A DNA stretch of 64,000 nucleotides from Gordonia polyisoprenivorans NBRC 16320 = JCM 10675 (GCF_000241325.1 NZ_BAEI01000054.1:1-64000), one strand, 5' to 3'. Shown: positions 1-8,733, counted from the first letter of the stretch. Numbers and translations: made by a program. Notes: generated by a model from the sequence alone, not told the origin.

Positions 1-761
1 GCAACACCGGGCTGGCGCAACTGGCGACCGATCTGGTCTGGTTCCTCGACAGCGACGATCAGGCCGACCCCGACTTCGTGGAACGCCTCGTCGACGCGAT
101 CGAGCGCCACGACGCGGCATTCGCCGTCACCCGTACGCGGCGCGTCGACGTCGACGGCAACGTCCTGCAGATCGACGAGGCGCCACCATCGGCCGAGGTG
201 CTCACCGGAGAGCGCTATGCCCGCGAAATCCTCTGCGGCCGCGCGAAGGCCTACGCCTGTACCAAGATCTTTCGCCGCGAGATCCTCGGAACCCACCCGT
301 GGGCACAGGATCAGGCCTACGAAGATGTTGCGACCAGCGTGCGGCTGGCATTGTCGGTGGACCGGGTGGCCACCGTGGCCGAGCCGCTGTATCGCTATCT
401 ATATCGGGACGGCTCGTTGTCGACGGCCCTGAGTCCCTCGACGCTCGACCTCTTCCGCGTCGAAGCCGATGTGCGAGAACTGATCCGCGGCGCCGACCGC
501 GGGGTGGACTGGTCCCGCGACTTCGTGGGCTTCCGTTACCGCGAGGTGCTGACGTCGGTGGCCCACGTCGCGATGCGGTCGGCGCATCACGGCCGGGCCG
601 AACCGCCGCTGTATCGCACCGCGATCCGCCGGGTGCGCGCCGAGATCACCATGCGCGATCTGCCGACCCTGTGGGCCGGACGCCATCTGCGGGAGGCGAG
701 ATTCGCGGTGCTGATGAAGTTCGCACCGGGCCTCTACTCGGCGGTGTTGCGATGGCGCTGA
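1..761 (+). CDS. Family 2 glycosyltransferase, 5' truncated by the window edge
   Basis: The reading frame is open from the first bases (codons begin at position 3), so the gene starts upstream of the window. The visible part opens with NTGLAQLATDLVWFLDSDD, the end of a GT-A Rossmann core whose DSDD is the metal- and nucleotide-sugar-binding DxD motif. It continues into the usual acceptor half of GT2 enzymes. It should be a cytoplasmic or membrane-associated sugar transferase. The stop overlaps the start of the next GT2 gene (752) by 10 nt, so the two are probably co-translated. The donor and acceptor cannot be read from sequence. The internal GTG at 78 is not the true start because conserved GT2 sequence precedes it. 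Confidence 0.85.
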   Translation, partial: NTGLAQLATDLVWFLDSDDQADPDFVERLVDAIERHDAAFAVTRTRRVDVDGNVLQIDEAPPSAEVLTGERYAREILCGRAKAYACTKIFRREILGTHPWAQDQAYEDVATSVRLALSVDRVATVAEPLYRYLYRDGSLSTALSPSTLDLFRVEADVRELIRGADRGVDWSRDFVGFRYREVLTSVAHVAMRSAHHGRAEPPLYRTAIRRVRAEITMRDLPTLWAGRHLREARFAVLMKFAPGLYSAVLRWR

Positions 762-1645
762 CCGGGCGGTCGGACCCACCGCTGGTGACGGTCCTGATGC
801 CGGCGTACAACGCCGCCGACCACATCGAGGCGGCCGCGCGGTCGATTCTCGAGCAGGGCGTCGACGATCTGGAGCTCCTGGTGATCGACGACGGCTCCAC
901 CGACGGCGGTGCCGAGGTGCTGCACACTCTCGACGAACCGCGCATACGTGTGGTGAGACAACCGAATTCGGGACTCGTGGCCGCCTTGAACCGTGGCCTC
1001 GACGAGGCCCGCGGGAGGTATCTGGCGCGCATGGACGCCGACGACATCTCGACCCCCGGCCGGTTGCAGTCGCAACTACGGTGGTTTCACCGGCATCCCG
1101 ACGGGATCGCCTGCGGCACCGACTATGAATTGTTCGGATCGATGACCGGGCGCGTGCGGATGCCGCGTTCGGACAGGGCGTGCCGTCAGCGGCTGCTGCT
1201 GGCCGGAAGTCTGTGTGGCGCTTCGGTGATGATGCGCCGCGACGTCGTGACGGAGGCCGCGCTGCGATTCGATCCGCAGTTCGCCCACGCCGAGGATTAC
1301 GAGTTCTACGCGCGACTCTCGGCGTTCGGACGGATCGGCAACGTCGCGTCGGTGGGTTATCGGTACCGGATTCATCCGTCGCAGGTGAGCAACCGGCACA
1401 GTGCCGAGCAACGGGAGGCGCATCTGGCGATTGCGGCCGCGCATGCGAACCGCACCGGTGTGCGAGCCCTGCCGGATCACGTCGTCCGCGACCTGCTGTG
1501 GCCCGAGGAGGCGGGGGTGGTGCGTACCGCGGTGATCAGCTCGGCGGCCGCAGCGCGGGCATTCCGGCGGAAGCCGGGCGTCCAGACCGCCCGGTTCTGT
1601 TCGCGTCGCGTCATCGAGGCGACGTTGGCTGCCCGACGTCGGTGA
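752..1645 (+). CDS. Family 2 glycosyltransferase
   Basis: A 297-residue GT-A family 2 glycosyltransferase. It begins with the typical strand PPLVTVLMPAYNAADHIE, followed by LLVIDDGSTDGG (nucleotide-binding DDGS) near residue 45 and MDADD (DxD) near residue 95. The ATG at 752 was chosen because it lies directly before the conserved N-terminal strand and overlaps the upstream GT2 stop. The same frame is open far upstream, but that part is a shadow of the previous gene. It is the second gene of a plus-strand pair that converges on the flippase gene; the 3' ends overlap by 35 nt (1611-1645). It probably adds a sugar to a lipid-linked or surface glycan made by this locus. Confidence 0.88.
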   Translation: MALTGRSDPPLVTVLMPAYNAADHIEAAARSILEQGVDDLELLVIDDGSTDGGAEVLHTLDEPRIRVVRQPNSGLVAALNRGLDEARGRYLARMDADDISTPGRLQSQLRWFHRHPDGIACGTDYELFGSMTGRVRMPRSDRACRQRLLLAGSLCGASVMMRRDVVTEAALRFDPQFAHAEDYEFYARLSAFGRIGNVASVGYRYRIHPSQVSNRHSAEQREAHLAIAAAHANRTGVRALPDHVVRDLLWPEEAGVVRTAVISSAAAARAFRRKPGVQTARFCSRRVIEATLAARRR

Positions 1646-2960
1646 CACCGGCGCCCGACCCGCCGGGTCCCGCGACCGGCGGGTCGTCGGTGCATTCGGT
1701 ATGAGGCGTGTTCGCCGGCGTGTCGTGCAGCATCGCGCGCACCCCGAGGATCAGCGGTCTGGCGACCACCGCGAGGGTGATCACCACCGCGAGCAGTGAG
1801 GCGACCGCGACGCCGAGCAGCCCGAGCGGATCGAGCAGCACCCACGCACCACCGACGGTGGTGATCACCATGATCACCTGGGCGGCGACCATCAACCGCA
1901 TCCGTCGTTGGAGCTGGGCGATCAAGAAGTAGGTCACCACAACGGTTTCCACGATCGATTCGACGGCCATGACGACCATCAGCGGACCCGCCGCGTGGAA
2001 GTAGTCGCGGCCGGCGAGCAGCAGCACGACCGGGCCGCCGATCGCCAATCCGGCCGCCACGACCCCGGTGACCAGTCCGAGCATGGTGCCCAGACGTCGT
2101 AATAGTGCCGGGCGGTCGGCGTCGGGCGCGGAGGCCTCGACGATGAACGCCGAACCGATCGACGCGCGCAGCATCCCGGCCGCCGAACACATCGTCCACG
2201 CCAGATTGAAGTAGGCGTTCTGGGTGGTGTCGGTCTTGGCGACGACGACCAGCGGCAACGCCAGCGGGGTCACCGACGACACCAGCATCAGGAAGAAGAA
2301 GGCTCCCTGGAACGACAACAGTTCGCGTCCTGCCGGTAGGTCGCGACGTTGGCCGCGACGAGCGATCGCGGTGCGGCAGACACCGAACACGAAGACGGCG
2401 GTGACCACGGCCGCCAGCAACGCCCAGGAACCGGAGATGGCCAGTGCCGAGGGCACACCGGCCAGGAAGACGATGGGGACGATCTTGATCGCCGAGAGCG
2501 TGATGTTCTTGACCGCGACGGCCGGAGCGCGCCGCAGGCCGGTGAGGATGGGGTCGGTGAGCGCGTAGAGCGCGAACACGACGACCATGGCGACGAAGGC
2601 GATTCGTTCACCGGTGCTGTGCAGGATTCGGTCTCCGAGTCCGACGACGACGAATCCGGTGGCGAGGACGACGCCGGTGGCCGCGGTCAGGAGATACCCG
2701 CCGACGATGTAGCGCAGGGCGGCGCCGCCCGCCACCGGCAGGAACCGCTGGAACGCACCGCCGAGGGACAGGCAGGCCAGAGAGGACAGCACGGTCGCCG
2801 AGCTGATCACCGCCGAGGCCCGGCCGACCTCGGCGGTGGGGAAGTGGTGCTCGGCGACGATCCAGTACACCAGTCCCAGCAGCCCGGTGCCCACTGAGCT
2901 GGCCATGAGGGCAGAAGCGTTGACCGTCAACCGATCCCGGGTGGCGAGCCGGCCGATCAC
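1611..2960 (-). CDS. Wzx-like polysaccharide flippase (MOP superfamily), copy 1
   Basis: A 449-residue polytopic membrane protein with roughly twelve hydrophobic segments, of the oligosaccharide flippase/Wzx type. The N-terminal block (GLLGLVYWIVAEHHFPTAEV and FQRFLPVAG) is clearly paralogous to the second flippase at 9699-11024 (AVLGLVYWVLAGRMYPASEV and LERFLPIAG). Members move lipid-linked sugars, and sometimes other amphiphiles, across the cytoplasmic membrane. The GTG start at 2960 overlaps the upstream TGA by 4 nt, which makes it the last gene of the minus-strand operon that starts with the GriI-like aldolase at 8623. That context suggests it exports the product of this operon. The substrate is not known. 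Confidence 0.82.
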   Translation of the reverse strand: MIGRLATRDRLTVNASALMASSVGTGLLGLVYWIVAEHHFPTAEVGRASAVISSATVLSSLACLSLGGAFQRFLPVAGGAALRYIVGGYLLTAATGVVLATGFVVVGLGDRILHSTGERIAFVAMVVVFALYALTDPILTGLRRAPAVAVKNITLSAIKIVPIVFLAGVPSALAISGSWALLAAVVTAVFVFGVCRTAIARRGQRRDLPAGRELLSFQGAFFFLMLVSSVTPLALPLVVVAKTDTTQNAYFNLAWTMCSAAGMLRASIGSAFIVEASAPDADRPALLRRLGTMLGLVTGVVAAGLAIGGPVVLLLAGRDYFHAAGPLMVVMAVESIVETVVVTYFLIAQLQRRMRLMVAAQVIMVITTVGGAWVLLDPLGLLGVAVASLLAVVITLAVVARPLILGVRAMLHDTPANTPHTECTDDPPVAGPGGSGAGVTDVGQPTSPR

Positions 2961-3931
2961 GCGCGCACCCGAGTGGGCCGGTCGCTGCCTGTTGTGTCCC
3001 TGCCTGTCGTGTCCCCGTCTCTCGTGTCACCGTCGGGCAGGGGCCCGGTGCGCCACGTCCAGCCCGAGGGCACCTTGCGGGCGAACAGGGCCGGGCCGTC
3101 GAGTGCGCGTCGCAGTGCCTCGACATCGAGATCCGGTGGTGAGACGCCGTCGGGGTCGGTCCAGTCGATGTAGTGCTGCCCGTGGATCGTCACGTCGCTG
3201 TGTACGCAGTCGGACTCGGGATGCCGATAGTTGTCGTGGACACACTCGGCGTAGTTCTGCCCGATGGCCGGCGCCCGAGCCGATCCCATGAGGATCGAGT
3301 GGAACACGATCTCGTCGGGGCACGAGGCGAACCGCAGATCCCGCAACCACCCCGGGTCGTCGGCAAGGGTGCGGGCGATGATCCCGATCGCCGCGTCGGT
3401 GAGCGACCACCAGTTGGACCCGCGGTAGAGGCGCCGTTCGATCGGCGGGCGCGGAATGCGACCGGACAATCGGCGCAGGCTCGGATGGTCGGGAAAGTGA
3501 TACCGGTCGACGGTCGCGCGGTGCGGCCCGGAATCCAGTGCGCAATCGACGCGCAGGAACTCGACGTCGCCCGACCACGCGTCGATCAGCTGGGGCAGCG
3601 GCCGAAGCAGCAGATCGGTCCCCGACAACAACGAATGACGATGGTAGACACGGCCGGAGCCCGTGGAGAGGGCAAGTAGCCGCAGGCTGGCCGACACCAG
3701 GCTGATGCCACCCCAGTTCACCCGAATGCGGTCACGCTCGGCGACGAACCGCACCGGATGCACCGCCTCGGGCAGTACGGCACGTACCGCCTCGTGAAAC
3801 GGACGACTGTCGACGGCGCGATCGACGTGGGCATAGACATCGATCTGCGGATGATGTAGCGAGGCAACCAGATCGGCGAACAATGCGGGCTTGTCGTGCG
3901 CGGCGATGTACACCGCGAACCGGGGTGTCAT
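2957..3931 (-). CDS. Core-2/I-branching-type glycosyltransferase (Branch family, GT14-like)
   Basis: A 324-residue protein beginning MTPRFAVYIAAHDKPALFADLV, with the blocks VDVYAHVDR-like, NWGGISLVSASLRLL, RVYHRHSLLSGTDLLL, RGSNWWSLTD and CPDEIVFHSIL. These are the hallmarks of the Branch (core-2/I-branching beta-1,6-N-acetylglucosaminyltransferase) fold. Bacterial members usually transfer a sugar to form a branch on a glycan, and GlcNAc is likely but not certain here. The ATG at 3931 overlaps the TGA of the A-PCP-TE gene by 4 nt (ATGA), and its own stop overlaps the flippase start by 4 nt. It is therefore translationally locked between an adenylating enzyme and a flippase. That is an unusual neighbourhood and suggests the activated acid or its product is glycosylated or attached to a glycan. 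Confidence 0.82.
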   Translation of the reverse strand: MTPRFAVYIAAHDKPALFADLVASLHHPQIDVYAHVDRAVDSRPFHEAVRAVLPEAVHPVRFVAERDRIRVNWGGISLVSASLRLLALSTGSGRVYHRHSLLSGTDLLLRPLPQLIDAWSGDVEFLRVDCALDSGPHRATVDRYHFPDHPSLRRLSGRIPRPPIERRLYRGSNWWSLTDAAIGIIARTLADDPGWLRDLRFASCPDEIVFHSILMGSARAPAIGQNYAECVHDNYRHPESDCVHSDVTIHGQHYIDWTDPDGVSPPDLDVEALRRALDGPALFARKVPSGWTWRTGPLPDGDTRDGDTTGRDTTGSDRPTRVRA

Positions 3932-6477
3932 ACGTTCGCCCCGGTAAGGGCGTCGGTGACGATCTCCGCCGTCGCATCGACGTGCGGTGCGCGCAGGATC
4001 CCGTTGTGGTCGCCGCTGATGCGGTGCACGCCTTGGTGATCGGGCGCGATCACATCCCACCATTCGCCGGGATCGGGGTTGTCCTCGGCGAGAACGACGG
4101 TGACCGGGCCCGGCCAGGGGTGCAATCGATGCAGTAACGCCGAGCGTCGCCCGAGTTCGTGGAAGAGCGACCACTGGGCATCGGCCGGCCGCGGCCACCA
4201 TCCGGCGGTGAGCAATGCCACCCGGGTACGCCACAGCTCCCACGTCGAACAGTGTTCTGCAGCAGCCTGTTCGGGATCGACGACATCGGATCCGGTTGCG
4301 GTGTCGGCGGTGTCGTCGGTGGATGCGGGCAGGTGGACCGGCAGACGACGCTGCAGCGGCCCGGTGAGTACGGTGTCGAGACACACGATGTGCTCGATCA
4401 CCTCGCCGTCGTCGATGAGGATGCGCGCGACCTCCATGGCGATCACGCCACCGAGTGAGTGGCCGACGAATCGATAGGGGCCGTGGGGGCAGAACCGGCG
4501 CACGTGACCGGCGAAACGTCGGGCGGCCCGCCGGATCGTCGGATCGGGGATGCCAAGGTTCTCCAGACCATGGGCGTGGAGGCCGATGACGCGATACCCG
4601 GATAGGCGCCGCGCCAGGGGAGCGAAGGCCAGTGCCGACTCGCCGGCGCCGGCGAAGGCGAACACGATCGGGGTGTGAGCGGGGGAGCCGCCGGGATCGT
4701 TGCTTGCGGCGACATCGTCTGTTCCACGCAGATGGACCACGACGCCGTCGGCGCTCATGGGTGCGCCTGCGTCGATGCGCGCGGCGAGGTCTCGCACGGT
4801 CGGGTCGGTGATCGGTGCGGACGGGGGCAGGCTCACCCCGAAGGTTTCCTCGACGCGTCGCAGGAGGGTCACCGCGGTGAGTGAATCGCCACCGAGCGCG
4901 ACGAAGTCGTCGTCCGCCCCGATCCCGTCTGTCCCGATCCCGAGGAGGTCGGCATAGATCGGTGCCAGCAGCTTTTCGGTACCGGTGGCCGGTGGCATGT
5001 ACGCGGGGCGCCGTCGGGGTGCGGGCAGTGCGCTGCGATCGACCTTGCCGCGCTCGGTGCGGGGGAGTTCGGGCAGAAGGACGATGTGGGTGGGGACCAT
5101 CCAGGACGGCACAGCCCGGCCGATGGCGGTGCGCACCGTCGCGATCGCCGGGGCGCGGGCGGTCCGTGGCGGTGCGACGTATGCGACGAGTTCGGTGCGG
5201 CCCGCGGACTCTCGGGCGATGACCACGGCGTCGCCCACGCCGTCGGCGGCGCGGGCCGCGGCGGTCACCTCGCCGATGTCGACGCGGTAGCCGCGGATCT
5301 TCACCGTGTCGTCGCTGCGACCGAGCAGTGTGAGCCGGTCACCGACGACCCGCCCCATGTCGCCGGTGCGGTGACTGCGTACCGGCAATGCGGTGGGCAC
5401 CCCTTGGTCACCGGTGCCGTGCGTCGCGAAGTCGACGAGCTCACCGTCGCAGAGATATCCGCGTGCGAGATGGGGCGAGCGCACCTCGATCGCGCCGACC
5501 GCGCCGTCCGGGAGTGGTGTGCCGTGCTCGTCGAGCACGCGTATGTGTTTGCCCGCCGCGATGCGTCCGGCGGGCAGCGTGCCGGTCGGCAGCTCCCGGT
5601 CGGGTGTGAACGAGTTGAAGGCGAGGTTTCCGGTCTCCGACGAGCCGGACCGGTTCACGAAGGTGACCTCGGGCGTCAGTGCGCGCAGTCGGTCGACCTC
5701 GACCGCATCGAGCGCTTCACCACAGGTGGCCACCAGGTCGATGCCGCTCAATGCCTCGCCGGCGCCGGCGGTGTCGAGGACCGCCCGCAGCAACGCGGGC
5801 GACAGGTGTAGCGACTGTGGGCGGCGACCTCGAAGTTCGGCGACCAGATCCCCCACGCCGTCGATTCGCGGATCGAGTGTCCACAGCAACGCCCCGGCGA
5901 GCAGCGAGGTGACGGTGACGTCGAGCCCACCACCGAAGGTGGCTGGAAGTGCTTGTGCGACTACCGATCCCGGAACGATGCCCAGTTCGTGGGCGAGTTC
6001 GGTCGCCTGATGCAGCCACAGCTCGTCGCCCTGCCGGACGGCCTTGGGGGTGCCGGTGGAACCAGAGGTGTAGGCGAGCACCGCGCAGTCCACCCGGGGG
6101 TAACCCGGCGCGGATTCGGCTCCGGGCGCGGTGTCTGCGCCGGTCCCGGGGGCGGTGCGCCAGAGCAGTGCTCCGGTGTCGGTGAGGATGGTCGACACCC
6201 GCGACTGCGGCGAGGCTGCATCGAGGGGGATCAACGGATGCGGGGAGAAGAGCACGGCGAGCATCGGCAGGAAGGTCGCCGCCGTACCGTCGACGACGAC
6301 CGCGACCGGCCGGTCGGGATCGGTACAGACCTCGGCGAGAGTTGCCCGGAGGCGGCTCAGCTCGTCGTCGAGCTCGCGATAATCCCAGCACCGGTCGCCG
6401 ATGCGCAGCGCGGATCGGTCGGCGTGGACGGCGACGGCCGCGGCGAACCGATCGGCAAGGCGCTCAGCGTTCTTCAC
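3928..6477 (-). CDS. Stand-alone A-PCP-TE (NRPS-like) synthetase
   Basis: The protein has 849 residues in three domains. The adenylation domain (about 1-490) has A3 YTSGSTGTPKAV (136-147), A5-like SGSSETG (277-283), A7 RTGDMGR (370-376), A8 GRSDDTVKIRGYRVDIGEV (386-404) and the A10 lysine in RTERGKVDR (K478). A carrier domain follows (about 495-570) with phosphopantetheine serine S532 in ALGGDSL. The C-terminal thioesterase (about 600-849) has GHSLGG (nucleophile S674) and a late GDHNGIL histidine. No condensation domain is present. In my hand alignment the residue matching GrsA Asp235 is Gly (FGGGL), which argues against an alpha-amino-acid substrate. The GTG at 6477, overlapping the GriH-like gene by 14 nt, was chosen because adenylation-domain homology begins there. 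The neighbours suggest 3-amino-4-hydroxybenzoate as substrate (inference). Confidence 0.88.
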   Translation of the reverse strand: MKNAERLADRFAAAVAVHADRSALRIGDRCWDYRELDDELSRLRATLAEVCTDPDRPVAVVVDGTAATFLPMLAVLFSPHPLIPLDAASPQSRVSTILTDTGALLWRTAPGTGADTAPGAESAPGYPRVDCAVLAYTSGSTGTPKAVRQGDELWLHQATELAHELGIVPGSVVAQALPATFGGGLDVTVTSLLAGALLWTLDPRIDGVGDLVAELRGRRPQSLHLSPALLRAVLDTAGAGEALSGIDLVATCGEALDAVEVDRLRALTPEVTFVNRSGSSETGNLAFNSFTPDRELPTGTLPAGRIAAGKHIRVLDEHGTPLPDGAVGAIEVRSPHLARGYLCDGELVDFATHGTGDQGVPTALPVRSHRTGDMGRVVGDRLTLLGRSDDTVKIRGYRVDIGEVTAAARAADGVGDAVVIARESAGRTELVAYVAPPRTARAPAIATVRTAIGRAVPSWMVPTHIVLLPELPRTERGKVDRSALPAPRRRPAYMPPATGTEKLLAPIYADLLGIGTDGIGADDDFVALGGDSLTAVTLLRRVEETFGVSLPPSAPITDPTVRDLAARIDAGAPMSADGVVVHLRGTDDVAASNDPGGSPAHTPIVFAFAGAGESALAFAPLARRLSGYRVIGLHAHGLENLGIPDPTIRRAARRFAGHVRRFCPHGPYRFVGHSLGGVIAMEVARILIDDGEVIEHIVCLDTVLTGPLQRRLPVHLPASTDDTADTATGSDVVDPEQAAAEHCSTWELWRTRVALLTAGWWPRPADAQWSLFHELGRRSALLHRLHPWPGPVTVVLAEDNPDPGEWWDVIAPDHQGVHRISGDHNGILRAPHVDATAEIVTDALTGANV

Positions 6478-7639
6478 AGAACTCGGTGATGGGCAGCCCG
6501 ACGTGGCGCGCTTCGGTTGGGACGTAACCCAGCAGCACGTCTCCGGGGGTGAGTTCGGTGACGTTGTTGACGCTGCCGCCGGGGCCGAGCAGGCGAACAT
6601 GCCAATCGTCCTGCGCGATGACATTGATCGTCTTGCCGTCCGGACTCGTCGCAGTGATCGAGATCAGTGGGCGGCGTTCGATCTTCACCCGTCCGATCCG
6701 TACCTCGCGGGCCGAACCGTCCGAACGGACCGCGAGGATCGGCTGACCTGCGCGCAGTTCGCTGACGTAGCGGGTCCGGTTGTCGGGGGTGAGGACATAG
6801 GAGTGCACGGCACCGGCATTCCATCGGAACGGACGCGTCGGCATGTAGGGGAGTGGATGGGTCTCGCTGCAGGACAGGAACATTCCGCTCGCGAACGAAC
6901 CGATGAGGCAACCCTCGTCCAACTCGAGCAGGGAGCACGTGTCGATGCAGGCCCGTTCGCCCATACCGATGTGCTCGACGCCGGTGATCGTCAGGTGGGA
7001 CAGCTCGACCCGGTCGGCGGTCGGGGACAGGATCGTCGCGAGCGCGAGGACGTCGTCGGCGTGCCGGGGTGCGAGGAGCAGCCCGTCGGAGCCGTGTTCG
7101 AGAACGAGTTTCACGATCTCGGCGTCGGTGATGTCATTGACCACGGTCACCGTCTTGCCGCCGGAGTTCTCGGCGGCGGCGATCACGATCTCGAGTGGGA
7201 TCTTGGTGGGATCGGTGAAGGTCAGAACGGTCCACGGGGTGACGCGCACCGCGTCACACGCCTGTGCCAGGGTGGGCGCATCGGAGACGGTGATGTGCAG
7301 GCCGGTCAGGGCGTCGGTGGCGGTGGTGGGATCGACCGCGTCGGCGTCGATGAGGACGAGGTCGGCCTCCGAGGCGGATACGCCATTGGCGGCGAACAGG
7401 ATTCGACGCACGGTCGGTGGCAGATCGCTCAGCACCTGCGGGTCGTCGGCGACGATTCCGTCCAGACCCTGGTTGAGCGCGGCGGCGATGACCGCGTCGC
7501 GCACCGGTGAGTTCAGGCCCCGCACGTCGATCCACCCGAAATGCGTGGTGGCACGCGCAGCTCCGGTGGCGGCGGCGGGCACGATCTGGTCGGTGACGAT
7601 GAGCTCGCCGGTGGCGGTGGACATGTCGGTGGTGGACAC
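6464..7639 (-). CDS. 3-dehydroquinate synthase II family enzyme (GriH-like)
   Basis: A 391-residue protein of the archaeal-type 3-dehydroquinate synthase family (AroB', PF01959). It has the signature GMGERACIDTCSLLELDEG followed by GSFASGMFL and FRWNAGAVHSYVL, and an N-terminal half rich in alpha/beta segments. Bacterial members do not serve the shikimate pathway. In Streptomyces griseus, GriH converts the GriI product to 3-amino-4-hydroxybenzoate (3,4-AHBA), with ammonia release and aromatisation. A GriI homologue lies directly upstream in the same operon, so the same two-step route is likely. The GTG at 7639 is preceded by AGGAA at good spacing; an in-frame ATG at 7624 is the alternative. 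The gene runs 14 nt into the A-PCP-TE gene. Confidence 0.88.
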   Translation of the reverse strand: MSTTDMSTATGELIVTDQIVPAAATGAARATTHFGWIDVRGLNSPVRDAVIAAALNQGLDGIVADDPQVLSDLPPTVRRILFAANGVSASEADLVLIDADAVDPTTATDALTGLHITVSDAPTLAQACDAVRVTPWTVLTFTDPTKIPLEIVIAAAENSGGKTVTVVNDITDAEIVKLVLEHGSDGLLLAPRHADDVLALATILSPTADRVELSHLTITGVEHIGMGERACIDTCSLLELDEGCLIGSFASGMFLSCSETHPLPYMPTRPFRWNAGAVHSYVLTPDNRTRYVSELRAGQPILAVRSDGSAREVRIGRVKIERRPLISITATSPDGKTINVIAQDDWHVRLLGPGGSVNNVTELTPGDVLLGYVPTEARHVGLPITEFCEER

Positions 7640-7718
7640 GGATGGATTCCTGTTCTGCTGACGGTGGTGACGCGCGACCGGAGGGCGTCGGCGCGGTGAA
7701 GTGGGTGGAAGTGTCGGA

Positions 7719-7743
7719 CCGGGCCTGACCCGAACCAGGCCGG
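7719..7743 (-). other. Hairpin-forming inverted repeat in the griI-griH spacer
   Basis: The 126-nt spacer between the aldolase and the GriH-like gene contains CCGGGCCTG (7719-7727) and CAGGCCGG (7736-7743), which can pair with one bulged G around an 8-nt loop. No U-run follows on either strand, so it is not a classical terminator. It might partially attenuate the downstream genes or stabilise the processed transcript. No small ORF with a ribosome binding site was seen in the spacer. Confidence 0.3.
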
Positions 7744-7765
7744 ACTCGAACCCGAGCGATTCGGC

Positions 7766-8623
7766 TCAGGCCGATTCGAGCGCGGCGACGTCGGCGGGCG
7801 CTCCGGCGCGGGCCATCGCGGTGGTGCCCGCGCGCCGGTGCACCAGATCGGCCAGGCTGCTGGCCACCCGGAACGGGTCGGCGGCGTCGAAGATGTTGCG
7901 GCCGAAGCTCAACCCGGCGACTCCGCTGGTGAGCACCTCGGCGCCGAATTCGATGGCCTCGTCGTCGGTGCGACCCGGGCCGCCGGCGACGTAGATCGGT
8001 GCGGGGGTGGAGTCGACGACGGCCCGCATGACCTCTGCGGAGCCGGCGTAGTCGAGTTTGACCATGTCGGCACCGAGATCGGTGGCGATGGCCGCGAGAT
8101 GGGCCAGCGTCGTTCCCGCCGGCTTGGCGGGGAGGGCCGGACCGCGCGCGTACATCATGGCCAGCAGTGGGACCCCGAGCGCGTCGCATTCCCGGGAGAC
8201 GGCGGCGAAGTCCTGCAGTTGTCGTGTCTCGGTCGCGGAGCCGACGTTGACGTGCACACTCACCGCATCCGCGCCGATCCGCAGGGCGGCGTCGACACCC
8301 CCGACGAGTACCTTCGCGTCCTGGTCGGGACCGAGGGAAGTACTCGCCGACAGGTGCACTATCAACCCCATGGTGGCGAATGCCGTCGAGGAGACCTGCT
8401 GTGCGCGACCACGGTGGAGCACCACGGCGTCACAGCCGGAATCGGCCAGCAACCGGACCATGCGTTCGGTGTGGTGCGTGGGGCCCAGCGGACCGACGGT
8501 GACCGAATGGTCCATCGGCACGATCTGGGCTCGCATGGTCACCGGATCCGCGATGCGGGAGAGCCGAATAGCCTTGCCGCCCGTGGGATGTGGACGGCGA
8601 TATCCATCCGGAAAGGTGTTCAT
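7766..8623 (-). CDS. 2-amino-3,7-dideoxy-D-threo-hept-6-ulosonate synthase family aldolase (GriI-like)
   Basis: A 285-residue class I aldolase of the FbaB/AroA' group. It shows PMDHSVTVGPLGP near residue 40, HVNVGSATE, MMYARGP, the Schiff-base lysine K189 in MVKLDYAGS, and VAGGPGRTDDE as the phosphate-binding loop. Archaeal AroA' and Streptomyces GriI condense L-aspartate 4-semialdehyde with a C3 or C6 sugar phosphate; GriI uses dihydroxyacetone phosphate to give the C7 precursor of 3,4-AHBA. The ATG at 8623 was chosen because CAGGAG lies 6 nt upstream; ten in-frame codons further upstream look untranslated. It is the first gene of an operon running to 1611, and an iron box lies 35 nt upstream. 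A 126-nt spacer, unusually long for this operon, separates it from the GriH-like gene. Confidence 0.88.
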   Translation of the reverse strand: MNTFPDGYRRPHPTGGKAIRLSRIADPVTMRAQIVPMDHSVTVGPLGPTHHTERMVRLLADSGCDAVVLHRGRAQQVSSTAFATMGLIVHLSASTSLGPDQDAKVLVGGVDAALRIGADAVSVHVNVGSATETRQLQDFAAVSRECDALGVPLLAMMYARGPALPAKPAGTTLAHLAAIATDLGADMVKLDYAGSAEVMRAVVDSTPAPIYVAGGPGRTDDEAIEFGAEVLTSGVAGLSFGRNIFDAADPFRVASSLADLVHRRAGTTAMARAGAPADVAALESA

Positions 8624-8657
8624 CGGGTCTCCTGGCAGGCCTGGGTGGAACAACTAC

Positions 8658-8676
8658 TTAGGCTAGGCTAGCCTGT
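8658..8676. promoter_or_regulatory. Iron box (IdeR/DmdR-type), aldolase-proximal
   Basis: TTAGGCTAGGCTAGCCTGT matches 15 of 19 positions of the actinobacterial iron-box consensus TTAGGTTAGGCTAACCTAA. It lies 35-53 nt upstream of the GriI-like start, where a bound IdeR/DmdR dimer pair would block RNA polymerase. Iron-loaded IdeR represses at such sites, so the 8623-1611 operon should be induced by iron starvation. Confidence 0.8.
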
Positions 8677-8733
8677 GCGGTGATCGCAATTCGCCGCAGA
8701 AGGTGTGAAGTGCGGCACTCCGGCGAACCGGGC

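Noticed and set aside
6464-7639. Annotation as shikimate-pathway 3-dehydroquinate synthase
   Set aside because: Bacterial AroB'-type proteins paired with a GriI-like aldolase work in aminohydroxybenzoate synthesis; the secondary-metabolite context disfavours a shikimate role.
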